10,966 bases of DNA from Actinomycetes bacterium (GCA_021826655.1 JAKAZC010000058.1:1-10966); one strand, 5' to 3'; shown: positions 1 to 6,970, counted from the first letter of the stretch. Notes: a model not told the origin generated them from the letters alone. Translations and numbers: made by a program.

Positions 1-443
1 ACCACGAGGAGTGCCACGTCCGAGATCGCCAGCCAACGCTCGGACACGTCGTCGCCGGAGCCCACTCTCCCCAGATCGACGATGGTGAGCCCGGACCCGC
101 CATCGGGCGCGTCCCCCGCGTCCGCTCGGACGACCGCTCCCTCGTCGGCATCCGGCGAGCGACGCTCCTCGCCCCGTGCGGCGACCAGGACCGGAAGCCC
201 ACCGGGGAGGGTCTGGAGATGCGGACCGAGTGCCGGGATGCTCCCGGAGCGCCGGGTCGACGACGCGAGCGACGCCCAGCCCACGCGGGCGGACAGCCCG
301 AACCTGGCGGCCAGATCACCACCCGCCGGATCGGCTTCGACCACTACGACGGGACGCGTTCCCGACCAGGCCGAGCCCAGGAGGCACGCCAACGTCGTCA
401 CGCCCGGGGCACCCTTGAGGGAGAAGAGTGTCACGAGCTTCAC
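1..443 (-). CDS. CpaE/MinD-like P-loop ATPase of a Tad-type pilus locus (3' end missing)
   Basis: Only the N-terminal 147 codons are present; the gene continues past the left edge. The protein opens MKLVTLFSLKGAPGVTT, a MinD/ParA-type deviant Walker A (residues 10-17), followed by a VVVVEADPAGGDLAARFGL segment in which Asp38 sits where the family places its Walker A' Asp, and later a hydrophobic LTIVDLG strand resembling Walker B. In this family CpaE/TadZ proteins sit on the inner membrane and position the Tad/Flp pilus machinery. The Walker A is odd: the signature Lys10 is kept, but the phosphate-binding Lys expected at 15 is Val (GVTT instead of GKTT), so ATP hydrolysis may be weak or absent. 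The GTG start at 443 is chosen because it overlaps the stop of the SAF gene (GTGA) and has GGAG seven bases upstream (454-451). A second GTG at 434 is possible. Pilus assignment rests on the neighbouring CpaB-like gene. Confidence 0.75.
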   Translation of the reverse strand, partial: MKLVTLFSLKGAPGVTTLACLLGSAWSGTRPVVVVEADPAGGDLAARFGLSARVGWASLASSTRRSGSIPALGPHLQTLPGGLPVLVAARGEERRSPDADEGAVVRADAGDAPDGGSGLTIVDLGRVGSGDDVSERWLAISDVALLV

Positions 444-1282
444 GGGACCACTCCGGCGTGCACCGTGGAGGTGGTGGAGGTGGCGGCGGAGGTGGCCGAG
501 CTAGCCCCCTGCGGCAGGAGCACGAGGCCCACCTGACCCGCGGCGGATGCCGTGGCCACCAGCGGGGCCACCGCAGAGGACAGCTCCAGGGAGGCCAGGA
601 GGGTGGTGCTACCGCTCGAGGAGGTGCCGGGCATCGTCACGGCGAACACGGTCGCCTGGGGCACGAGTACCCCTGAGTCGGTGCCGGACGTTCCACTGAT
701 GGTGACCCCCGGCACCCCGGTCATGGGACCACCGGACCCGGCCGCGGCCGCGGTCGTCGGCGTGCCCAACGCGGCCCCGACGGACGTGCCTGGCGCCGCG
801 GTCTGGACGACCATGACCTGGTCGCCCGGGACCAGTCCCGACGCCGGGTAGGTCCCGTCCTTCAACGCGACCCCGACCACCGCGTCGCCGCTGGCGATCG
901 CCGGGGCTCCCGTCAGTTCCCCGACCGTGAGGAGCGAGCCCGCAGGCATCGCCGCCACCGCCCGTTTGCCCGCAATCACCGATTCCTGGCTGAGTGGGAT
1001 GAAGTCCACGCCGGACGAGACGGCCACCTGTGCCGTTCCGAGGTCTGCGGACGTGAGGAGTTGGCCCTGGCCGACGGCACGGACCAGGACCACAGCAGGT
1101 GTCTTGCGGTCGGCCGCCGCATAGATCGAGGCGAATCCGGCGATGCTCGCCCCGACGAGTGCGACCGAGGCGACAACCGCGAGGGTCCGGCGGTCACGCC
1201 TGCCACCGGGCGGCCGGACCACTGCGTCGCGCTCGGAGGCCTGGGGACGCCGGTGCGTCAGCGTGGCCGTTCCGGGACTCAC
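440..1282 (-). CDS. CpaB/RcpC-like SAF-domain membrane protein
   Basis: This encodes 280 residues. After a basic, Arg-rich N-terminus (residues 1-32) comes one membrane helix (about 33-57), then an SAF-like segment (about 61-125) containing VLVRAVGQGQLLTSADL, an IPLSQESVIAGKRAVAAMPAGSLLT-type core and a GVALKDGTYPASGLVPGDQV stretch typical of CpaB/RcpC and flagellar FlgA-like SAF proteins. The C-terminal half is rich in Ala, Ser, Thr and Gly and probably extends outside the membrane. CpaB proteins take part in Tad/Flp pilus assembly at the cell envelope, probably binding peptidoglycan or the secretion channel; in a Gram-positive-type envelope the exact role is unclear. The GTG at 1282 is chosen because it overlaps the upstream stop as GTGA and starts just before the basic region. 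The same frame stays open to 1756, but that part lies inside the upstream gene and reads as Arg/Gly-rich shadow. No strong ribosome site precedes it, so translational coupling is likely. Confidence 0.77.
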   Translation of the reverse strand: MSPGTATLTHRRPQASERDAVVRPPGGRRDRRTLAVVASVALVGASIAGFASIYAAADRKTPAVVLVRAVGQGQLLTSADLGTAQVAVSSGVDFIPLSQESVIAGKRAVAAMPAGSLLTVGELTGAPAIASGDAVVGVALKDGTYPASGLVPGDQVMVVQTAAPGTSVGAALGTPTTAAAAGSGGPMTGVPGVTISGTSGTDSGVLVPQATVFAVTMPGTSSSGSTTLLASLELSSAVAPLVATASAAGQVGLVLLPQGASSATSAATSTTSTVHAGVVP

Positions 1283-2388
1283 GGGCCGAATCCGATCGAT
1301 GGCGACTGGCGTCGGATCGGAACGCCGGGGACGATGTTCACACTCTCGACCTGCACCACCCGGAGCAGCGCTGCTCCGGAGGTGAGCAGGCTGGGTAGTT
1401 GTCCACCTCCCGGCACACCGGTGGACGACCATGTGACCGCCCATTCCACGGTCGCCGTCACGACGAAGGTCCCGTGGTCGGGATCGCCGTCGAGCGCCGG
1501 TTGACCGGCCGAGGTCCGGAGGTACTCGTGTCCGCAGTCCGTCGTCTGCCACGCCGACGGCAACCCGGACACGTATGCCGTCCCCGGCCCCTGACAGACC
1601 ACCACACCCCCGTCTCCCGACGTCCAGCGGACTGCGATCGGGCGGGCCACCGCAGTCGCCGACACGGGGCCCGCTGTGGCCGTCACCGACTCGTCGCGCC
1701 AGATTGCCGGGTCGATCCAGAACCAGGTGTCCAACCCGACCACCGAGGTCCCCCACGGGTCGAGGTGCACCGTGGGCTGCGGCAGCTGGATGGAGTCCTC
1801 CGCCTGGAGGGCCAGCGTCCGTGGGTCCACCACGGGTGTACCCGACGCCACGGGGCCCGGGCCGGTGATCCAGACGGTCTGCGTCACCTGCACCGACGTG
1901 GCCACGTCGACGCAGGTCACCGAGTACCAGGCACCGGGCTGGGGTCCACCGGGCGGGAATCCACCCTGGTTGTTCAGGGTCAGAACAGTGGACGTGCAGG
2001 TCCAGGGGCTGCCGGCACCCGCACCTCCCCCTGCCGCTCCCACCCCCGGATTCCCGGCCGAGCCGGCCGAGCCGGCCGAGCCGGCCGATCCGGCCGATCC
2101 GCCGCCTGATCCCGCGCCCACCGTGACGGTTCCTCCTCCGGCGCCGGCGCCCGTCGTATCGGCTCCGGCGGGCGACACCACCGCGGTGGCGCCCCCCATC
2201 CCGACCATGACCAGGACCGCCGAGCCCGCAACGACCCGGCTACCGCGATGTCGCCACCCCCGGGGTCCCGTCGAACCCACGGGGGGTGCGACCCGGCGCG
2301 CCTCGGTGCCCCGTTCATGCGCACCGAGCTGCACGGCCGATTCGGTCCTGTCATCCAACGATCGTCCTCCGTCCGGGTCGAGGTTCAC
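1279..2388 (-). CDS. Secreted protein with Gly/Ser/Ala linker, first gene of the pilus-type operon
   Basis: This encodes up to 369 residues. An Arg-containing N-region leads into a hydrophobic stretch (about 52-71) ending SPAGA, a likely signal peptide or anchor. Then come a low-complexity linker (about 76-127, with five GSA units at 97-112) and a folded domain with four Cys (131, 159, 265, 285), a WFWIDPAIW motif (222-230), a DCGHEYLRTSAGQP motif (284-297) and a C-terminal VTATVEWAVTW strand (310-320). The WFWID plus CGHxYxxSSAxQP pattern, recalled from memory, occurs in actinobacterial secreted proteins, some mislabelled ATP/GTP-binding, found next to SAF and CpaE-like genes. The paired Cys suggest disulfides outside the cell. 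No enzymatic residues are recognisable; a role as a structural or substrate component of the Tad-like apparatus is inferred from position. The start is uncertain: GTG at 2388, 2334 (residue 19) and 2280 (residue 37) are all in frame, and the last gives the most standard signal peptide. The stop overlaps the SAF gene start. Confidence 0.75.
   Translation of the reverse strand: MNLDPDGGRSLDDRTESAVQLGAHERGTEARRVAPPVGSTGPRGWRHRGSRVVAGSAVLVMVGMGGATAVVSPAGADTTGAGAGGGTVTVGAGSGGGSAGSAGSAGSAGSAGNPGVGAAGGGAGAGSPWTCTSTVLTLNNQGGFPPGGPQPGAWYSVTCVDVATSVQVTQTVWITGPGPVASGTPVVDPRTLALQAEDSIQLPQPTVHLDPWGTSVVGLDTWFWIDPAIWRDESVTATAGPVSATAVARPIAVRWTSGDGGVVVCQGPGTAYVSGLPSAWQTTDCGHEYLRTSAGQPALDGDPDHGTFVVTATVEWAVTWSSTGVPGGGQLPSLLTSGAALLRVVQVESVNIVPGVPIRRQSPSIGFGP
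2057..2101 (-). repeat. Five tandem 9-bp units encoding Gly-Ser-Ala linker
   Basis: On the plus strand, three copies of gccgagccg are followed by two of gccgatccg, five contiguous 9-bp units. They lie in frame in the secreted protein and encode a GSA-type linker between the membrane-proximal region and the folded domain. Copy-number changes would keep the frame and only alter linker length. Confidence 0.9.
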
Positions 2389-2397
2389 GAGAGAGGG

Positions 2398-2403
2398 ACC
2401 CTA
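2398..2403 (-). promoter_or_regulatory. Possible -10 element for the secreted-SAF-CpaE operon
   Basis: The minus-strand hexamer TAGGGT fits the actinobacterial TANNNT -10 pattern and lies nine bases before the GTG at 2388. It is embedded in the near-palindrome accctaggt (2398-2406). The AGGG could instead act as a weak ribosome site. No good -35 box is seen. If used as a promoter, the transcript would be almost leaderless from the 2388 start. Confidence 0.25.
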
Positions 2404-2629
2404 GGTACGAAGTGCGCCGGCGTGCGACGGTGACTGCATCCGGCGTGCAACCAGTTCCGGCCGGGACGACCGGGGTGACGCCCGCCCGGAGCGGCGGCCG
2501 ATACCTGCGCGAGTGGTCGAGGGACATGGGTCGAGCGTGGCCCGCCCACCTTGCCCGAGGCCTGGCCGGACACCTTGCAGGTGCGTCTCCGGCCGTCGCG
2601 TACCGCCGGAGATCGAAGGGAAGGGAGCG

Positions 2630-2674
2630 AAAAACCTGTTGCGGTGCCGAGGGAATCGCTCGGAGCGGGGCACC
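2630..2674 (-). terminator. Weak terminator-like hairpin downstream of the membrane-protein gene
   Basis: On the minus strand an outer stem GGTGCC/GGCACC (2674-2669 and 2648-2643) encloses an inner CGCT/AGCG stem (2667-2664 and 2660-2657). TTTTT follows at 2634-2630, eight bases past the stem. The stop of the membrane-protein gene is about 215 bp upstream. The gap between stem and T-run and the interrupted stem make this a weak candidate; it could also be part of a structured leader. Confidence 0.25.
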
Positions 2675-2888
2675 CTCGCCTCCGATCGGCCCCCGGGCCA
2701 GGGGGCATTCGGCCCGACCGCGTCGTCGGGAGCGTGACGATCCAGGTCCGCCGGCCGACGACTCGGGCGATTGCGCCCACAGCGCCGTGGGTGGCGCCGA
2801 TTCCGCCGCTACGGAAGGTGGTGGCATGCTCACCCAGCGATACGGACACCACACCGGGAATGCGGGGCGTCGGTGGGCGGTCCGCTGA

Positions 2889-3851
2889 CTACGGGTCCGC
2901 GGGTGGCTCCGCGGTCATCCGTGCCTCCGCAGCCCCGGGAGCAGTGCCTGCCACGATCTTGGCGCTCATCTTCACTGCCTTGACCGCGCTGGTGGCCCCC
3001 GTCTGCAGCACCACGGCGACCAACAGCAGGAGTACGGCGACAGCGCGGAGGGTATGGGACCCGATCATCAGGATGGCGATCCGACCCAACACGTAGGGCG
3101 GCGAGCAGATGACCGCGCCGACGGCCCCGCCGACGGCGGCGGCGCTGATCTTGTCCCGCCGCGACCGGTGTACCTGCAGCCCGAGCAGCCGCGACGGAAC
3201 GGCCACGTACGCGAACATCAGCACGCCGGCCATGATCCCAAGACTGAGGGCGAACCAGGACTCGCCCCACCGGTCCACCACCATGGCGGAGAACCCGACG
3301 AGGACACCGACGCCGAATCCCCAGACCAGGATCGGTCGCAGGTGGGCCCTCGCCAGCGCGAAAGCGTGGCGGATCTCAGGCGGTCCCGTCCGGGCGATGG
3401 CGAACGCGAACACCGCGTTCAAGTAGAGACTCGCGGCTGTTACCACGGCGATCACCAGGATGAGCGGGATCAGGACCACCGGGTTCTTGAAGACGTGGAA
3501 TTCCCGTCCGTGCAGCACGTGGGCCTTGAGGTCCAGCATCACCACCCAGATCCACATGGCCGGCAGGATCTGGACCACCGTCAGGCGCCAATTGATGAAC
3601 AGGGTCCGGACGCCTTGGAACAGCATGGCGAGACCGCCGACCGTCAGGGCCAGCGGCGCCAGCCAGCGACTCCGACGGCTGAGGGCGAGCACCGCTGCCT
3701 CGACCGTGTCGTCGTCGCCGTGGCGGATCGCGTCCACCAGGCGCTCGAAGAGGACGCCCACCCGTTCGCGTCGAGACGACCGGGCAACGCCGGGAGGTGG
3801 ATCCGGCAGAGACGACGACTGCGTGCGGGCCTCCTCGCACTCAGAAGCCAC
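2889..3851 (-). CDS. Multi-pass membrane protein of unknown function
   Basis: This encodes 320 residues that I do not assign to a named family. A hydrophilic, charged N-terminus (1-60, with SSRRERVGVLFERLVDAIRHGDDDT) precedes about seven hydrophobic segments, roughly at 63-83, 92-110, 124-152, 173-192, 199-218, 236-264 and 268-286, then a short polar tail. Conserved-looking loops include INWRLTVVQILPAMWIW, HGREFHVFKNP and an ARTGPPEIRHAFALARAHLRP cytoplasmic loop. The overall look recalls small integral membrane proteins with a repeated amphipathic-helix layout rather than a transporter with known motifs; no ATP-binding, catalytic or substrate motif is seen. The GTG at 3851 is chosen for the GGGAG at 3861-3857, five bases upstream. 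GTG at 3761 (residue 31) is an alternative with no ribosome site. The gene is transcribed divergently from ettA. Confidence 0.72.
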   Translation of the reverse strand: MASECEEARTQSSSLPDPPPGVARSSRRERVGVLFERLVDAIRHGDDDTVEAAVLALSRRSRWLAPLALTVGGLAMLFQGVRTLFINWRLTVVQILPAMWIWVVMLDLKAHVLHGREFHVFKNPVVLIPLILVIAVVTAASLYLNAVFAFAIARTGPPEIRHAFALARAHLRPILVWGFGVGVLVGFSAMVVDRWGESWFALSLGIMAGVLMFAYVAVPSRLLGLQVHRSRRDKISAAAVGGAVGAVICSPPYVLGRIAILMIGSHTLRAVAVLLLLVAVVLQTGATSAVKAVKMSAKIVAGTAPGAAEARMTAEPPADP

Positions 3852-3856
3852 GGAGG

Positions 3857-3861
3857 CTCCC
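3857..3861 (-). promoter_or_regulatory. Ribosome binding site deciding the GTG start at 3851
   Basis: GGGAG on the minus strand lies five bases before GTG. It is the main reason for preferring 3851 over the unsupported GTG at 3761, since no in-frame ATG is available nearby. Confidence 0.6.
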
Positions 3862-3902
3862 GGACAACATCTGCTCGGGTGCCGAAGACGGCGGCGCAGC
3901 CG

Positions 3903-3975
3903 GGGTCGGTGCCGCGGCCGGGGTCGGTGCCGGTGCCGGTGCCCGTGCCGCGGCCGGTGCCGGTGCCGGTGCCCG
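3903..3975. repeat. Imperfect GGTGCC hexamer tandem repeats
   Basis: The plus strand carries many copies of ggtgcc, in two blocks that each begin gccgcggccgg and end in repeated ggtgccggtgcc. Being 3n in length they leave frames open on both strands, but they fall outside the chosen genes. The pattern looks like slippage expansion followed by a duplication of a roughly 36-bp block. Confidence 0.8.
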
Positions 3976-4124
3976 CAGTTACCTCCCGCTCCCCACCGGG
4001 ACCCACCTGCACGCGGGCTCCGGTGGACGACCCATTTCCTCAGGCTACCCAACCCGTCGCGTCGTCCGGCAGTGCCCGGACCGTCCAGCACGGGGCGGCC
4101 GGTGTTCCGCCGAGGGTCCTCCAC

Positions 4125-4166
4125 GGGGCCCGCCAGGGGGGTGCCAGGGGGCCCGCCAGGGGGGGG
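4125..4166 (+). repeat. Direct repeat forming four G-runs (G-quadruplex candidate)
   Basis: The 17-mer ggggcccgccagggggg occurs at 4125-4141 and 4148-4164. Together they give G-runs of 4, 6, 5 and 8 bases (4125-4128, 4136-4141, 4147-4151, 4159-4166) separated by loops of 7, 5 and 7 bases, which satisfies the usual G3+N1-7 quadruplex rule on the non-template strand of ettA. The last run ends 51 bp before the ettA start. Confidence 0.7.
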
Positions 4167-4205
4167 TGCACCGCCGGCACCGACCAGCAACCCGGCCAGG
4201 GCTGG

Positions 4206-4211
4206 CACACT
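4206..4211 (+). promoter_or_regulatory. ettA: Likely -10 element for a leaderless ettA transcript
   Basis: CACACT matches xANNNT and is followed by exactly six bases and then the ATG at 4218, so transcription would begin at or next to the start codon. No Shine-Dalgarno sequence precedes this ATG, which fits leaderless translation. No clear -35 box is seen. Confidence 0.45.
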
Positions 4212-4217
4212 GTCCCC

Positions 4218-5897
4218 ATGGCAGCCCAGTACATCTTCACCATGCGCGACCTGCGTCGCTTCTACCCACCGGACCGCGAGGTGCTGAAAGGGATCAACCT
4301 CTCCTTCTACCCGGGAGCCAAGATCGGGGTGATCGGTGGCAATGGGTCGGGTAAGTCCTCGCTGCTGCGGATCATGGCCGGCCAGGACGACGGTTTCACC
4401 GGCGAGGCCCGCCTCACGCCCGGCTTCACGGTCGGTTTCCTGTCCCAGGAGCCCGAGCTCGACCCCACCAAGGACGTGCTCGGCAACGTCGCCGACGGGG
4501 TGGGCGAGGCGAAGGAACTGGTCGACCGGTTCAATGCCGTCTGCGCGGCGATGGGCGAGCCCGATGCCGACTTCGACAAGCTACTGGCCGAACAGGCCGA
4601 GCTGCAGGACAAGATCGACGCGGCAGGCGCTTGGGACCTCGAGCGCACATTCGACATCGCCATGGATGCGCTGCGCTGCCCGCCGGGCGATGCCGACGTG
4701 ACCACCCTGTCGGGGGGCGAACGCCGCCGGGTTGCCCTGTGCCGCCTCTTGCTGTCCAGGCCCGATCTCCTGCTCCTCGACGAGCCGACCAACCATCTCG
4801 ATGCCGAGTCGGTGGCCTGGCTCGAGCGCACCCTGCAGGAGTACCCGGGCACCGTGGTGGCCGTCACGCACGACCGGTACTTCCTCGACAACGTGGCCGG
4901 ATGGATCCTGGAACTCGATCGCGGCGCCGGCATCCCGTGGGAGGGCAACTACTCCTCGTGGCTCGAACAGAAGCGGGAGCGCCTCGCTGCCGAGCAACGG
5001 GCCGACACCTCGCGCCAGGACGCCCTGGAGCGGGAACTCGAATGGATCCGCATGTCCCCGCGGGCCCGCCACTCCAAGGGCAAGGCCCGCATCAGCGCCT
5101 ACAACGATCTGGTGGCCGAGGCGGAGGCGGCCGAGCGGCGCGCCGACAAACTCGAGATCGCCATCCCGGCCGGCCCCCGCCTCGGCGATCGGGTGATCGA
5201 TGCCGACCACCTGATGAAGGGCTACGGTGACCGACTCCTGGTCGACGACCTCTCGTTCCTCCTGCCCCCGGGCGGGATCGTCGGGGTCATCGGTCCGAAC
5301 GGCGCGGGCAAGACCACACTGTTCCGCATGATGGTCGGCGAGGAGCAACCGGACGACGGGGCACTCGAGATCGGACCCACCGTCCAGCTCGCCTACGTCG
5401 ATCAGTCACGCGATCAGCTCGACCCCGAGGCGACCGTCTACGAGGAGATCACCGGGGGCGTGGACCACATGGTGGTCGGAGGCCGGGAGATCCACGGCCG
5501 GGCCTACGTCGCCAGCTTCGGGTTCACCGGGAGCGACCAGCAGAAGAAGGTCGGGCAGCTCTCGGGAGGCGAGCGCAATCGGGTCCAGTTGGCCAAGGTG
5601 CTGAAGACGGGCGGCAACGTGCTGCTTCTCGACGAGCCGACGAACGACCTCGACGTGGGCACCCTGCGGGCGCTGGAGGAGGCGCTGCTCGGATTCCCCG
5701 GGTGCGCGGTGGTGATCAGTCACGACCGGTGGTTCCTCGACCGGATCTCCACCCATGTGCTCGCATTCGAAGGTGAGTCTGCGGTCCGCTGGTTCGAGGG
5801 AAACTTCAGCGACTACGAGGCGGACCGCCACAAGCGGCTCGGCGTCGACGCCGACCAGCCCCACCGCCTCCGGTACAAGCCGCTGGTCCGGGACTGA
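4218..5897 (+). CDS. ettA: Energy-dependent translational throttle protein EttA (ABC-F)
   Basis: This 559-residue protein has the full length and layout of EttA. Its N-terminus, MAAQYIFTMRDLRRFYPPDREVLKGINLSFYPGAKIGVIG, is characteristic. ABC domain 1 has Walker A GGNGSGKS (40-47), signature LSGGE (164-168) and Walker B Asp188 with catalytic Glu189 (DEPTNHLD). The ABC-F linker (P-site tRNA interaction motif, about 240-330) includes MSPRARHSKGKARISAYNDL starting at 279. ABC domain 2 has Walker A GPNGAGKT (359-366), LSGGE (448-452) and Asp472-Glu473. There is no membrane domain. EttA binds the ribosomal E site and gates the first peptide bond according to ATP/ADP level. The frame is open far upstream (to 3054) but that part is antisense to the membrane gene and repetitive; ATG 4218 matches the family N-terminus. 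Threonine aldolase follows 14 bp downstream, so the two are probably co-transcribed. Confidence 0.94.
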   Translation: MAAQYIFTMRDLRRFYPPDREVLKGINLSFYPGAKIGVIGGNGSGKSSLLRIMAGQDDGFTGEARLTPGFTVGFLSQEPELDPTKDVLGNVADGVGEAKELVDRFNAVCAAMGEPDADFDKLLAEQAELQDKIDAAGAWDLERTFDIAMDALRCPPGDADVTTLSGGERRRVALCRLLLSRPDLLLLDEPTNHLDAESVAWLERTLQEYPGTVVAVTHDRYFLDNVAGWILELDRGAGIPWEGNYSSWLEQKRERLAAEQRADTSRQDALERELEWIRMSPRARHSKGKARISAYNDLVAEAEAAERRADKLEIAIPAGPRLGDRVIDADHLMKGYGDRLLVDDLSFLLPPGGIVGVIGPNGAGKTTLFRMMVGEEQPDDGALEIGPTVQLAYVDQSRDQLDPEATVYEEITGGVDHMVVGGREIHGRAYVASFGFTGSDQQKKVGQLSGGERNRVQLAKVLKTGGNVLLLDEPTNDLDVGTLRALEEALLGFPGCAVVISHDRWFLDRISTHVLAFEGESAVRWFEGNFSDYEADRHKRLGVDADQPHRLRYKPLVRD

Positions 5898-5911
5898 GGG
5901 GCGGTCCCGTC

Positions 5912-6970
5912 GTGGACGACCGGAACACACCAGGACGGCATACCTTCGCCAGCGACAACTGGTCCGGTGCGCACCCCGAGGTACTGGAGGCCGTCGCGCG
6001 GGCCAACGACGGTGGTCACGCCCCCGCCTACGGAGCCGATCCGTGGACCGCCGAAGCCCACCGGCTCCTGACCGAGCACTTCGGCGACGGCTCCAGGTCC
6101 TACCTGGCATTCAACGGGACAGGAGCCAACGTCGTAGGGCTGCAGTCCCTCCTCCGACCGTTCGAAGCGGTGATCTGCGCCGAAGGGGCCCACATCGACG
6201 TGGACGAGTGCGGAGCGCCCGAGCGGTTCCTGGGGAGCAAACTCGTCACCGTCGCGACGCCAGACGGAAAGCTCACTCCCGAACTCGCCACCGCCGCCGT
6301 CGTCGGCGTGGGGGACGAGCACCATGTCCAGGCACGGGTCCTCTCCCTCGCCCAGAGCACCGAGGTCGGCACCGTCTACACGGTGGACGAGATCGCCTGC
6401 CTCGCGGACTGGGCCCACGCTCACGACCTGTTCCTTCACCTCGACGGGGCCCGCATCGCCAACGCCGCCGCCTCGCTCGGCGTCGATTTCGGCGAGTTCG
6501 GCAGGTCCGCCGGCGTGGACCTCGTCTCATTCGGCGGCACGAAGAACGGAGCACTCGGCGCCGAGGCGGTCGTCACGTTCCGCGACGAGGCGCTGACCCG
6601 TCTTGCGTTCATTCGCAAGCAGTCCATGCAGCTCTCGTCGAAGATGCGCTTCGTCGCCGCCCAGCTCGTCGCCCTGCTGACCGACGATCTCTGGCTGCGT
6701 TGCGCCCGGCAGGCCAACGCGATGGCGCGTCGACTCGGTGCGGGCGCGTCCGCGTTGCCGGGTGTCGAACTCGTCCATCCGGTACAGGCCAACGCGGTGT
6801 TCGCCCGGATCCCACCGGAGGTGACCACGGCGCTCCAGGCCGAGTTCCCCTTCTACGTGTGGGACGCGTCCACGGGTGTCGTGCGATGGATGGCGTCGTT
6901 CGACACCACGGAGGCGGACGTCGATGGGTTCGTGGCCAGACTGGCCCAACTGACGGACGCCGCAGGCTGA
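5912..6970 (+). CDS. ltaE: Low-specificity L-threonine aldolase
   Basis: This 352-residue PLP enzyme should cleave L-threonine and L-allo-threonine to glycine and acetaldehyde in the cytoplasm. The sequence follows the Pseudomonas-type low-specificity threonine aldolase closely: FASDNWSGAHPEVLEAV at the N-terminus, AYGADPWT, FNGTGANVVGLQSLL, the AHIDVDECGAPE segment, LAQSTEVGTVYTVDE, HLDGARIANA with Asp178 for the pyridine nitrogen, SFGGTKNG with Lys211 as the Schiff-base lysine, and KQSMQLSSKMRFVAAQ. It is full length and appears intact. The GTG at 5912 is chosen because GAGGGG (5896-5901), overlapping the ettA stop, lies ten bases upstream. It is probably the second gene of an ettA operon; no functional link between the two is obvious. 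Symbol ltaE is used for the activity; the E. coli LtaE sequence subtype is different. Confidence 0.9.
   Translation: MDDRNTPGRHTFASDNWSGAHPEVLEAVARANDGGHAPAYGADPWTAEAHRLLTEHFGDGSRSYLAFNGTGANVVGLQSLLRPFEAVICAEGAHIDVDECGAPERFLGSKLVTVATPDGKLTPELATAAVVGVGDEHHVQARVLSLAQSTEVGTVYTVDEIACLADWAHAHDLFLHLDGARIANAAASLGVDFGEFGRSAGVDLVSFGGTKNGALGAEAVVTFRDEALTRLAFIRKQSMQLSSKMRFVAAQLVALLTDDLWLRCARQANAMARRLGAGASALPGVELVHPVQANAVFARIPPEVTTALQAEFPFYVWDASTGVVRWMASFDTTEADVDGFVARLAQLTDAAG

Larger units (their letters stand above)
2389..2888. other. 500-bp gap without a convincing gene
   Basis: Open frames here, such as minus 2385-2852, read as Arg/Pro/Gly/Ser-rich protein with no recognisable motif, and third-position GC falls in the middle part, unlike the neighbouring genes. 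The stretch holds a hairpin at 2566-2592 (ccgga + cacct / aggtg + tccgg arms), a hairpin followed by a T-run at 2630-2674, and the possible operon promoter near 2400. A small untranslated RNA or a decayed gene cannot be excluded. Confidence 0.5.
3852..4217. other. Divergent spacer between the membrane-protein gene and ettA
   Basis: This 366-bp spacer must carry promoters in both directions. It contains imperfect GGTGCC tandem repeats (3903-3975), a 17-bp G-rich direct repeat (4125-4141 and 4148-4164) and the proposed ettA -10 element. Both flanking frames remain open through it only because of the repeats and high GC; their products here are His/Arg/Gly or Val/Pro repeats and are not believable protein. 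Confidence 0.7.

Noticed and set aside
1283..1756. N-terminal extension of the SAF gene
   Set aside because: It overlaps the secreted-protein gene in another frame and reads as Arg/Gly-rich noise; the GTGA junction gives a better start at 1282.
2385..2852. Possible 155-residue minus-strand gene in the gap
   Set aside because: No motif, poor ribosome site, uneven third-position GC and a low-complexity C-terminus. Kept only as a remark on the gap.
2389..2888. c-di-AMP, cobalamin or TPP riboswitch in the gap
   Set aside because: The conserved cores of these classes were looked for on the minus strand by eye and not found.
3054..4217. Open upstream extension of the ettA frame, which would add about 388 residues
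   Set aside because: It runs antisense to the membrane-protein gene and through the repeat spacer. The product is His/Arg/Pro-rich, and EttA homologues begin at the ATG at 4218.
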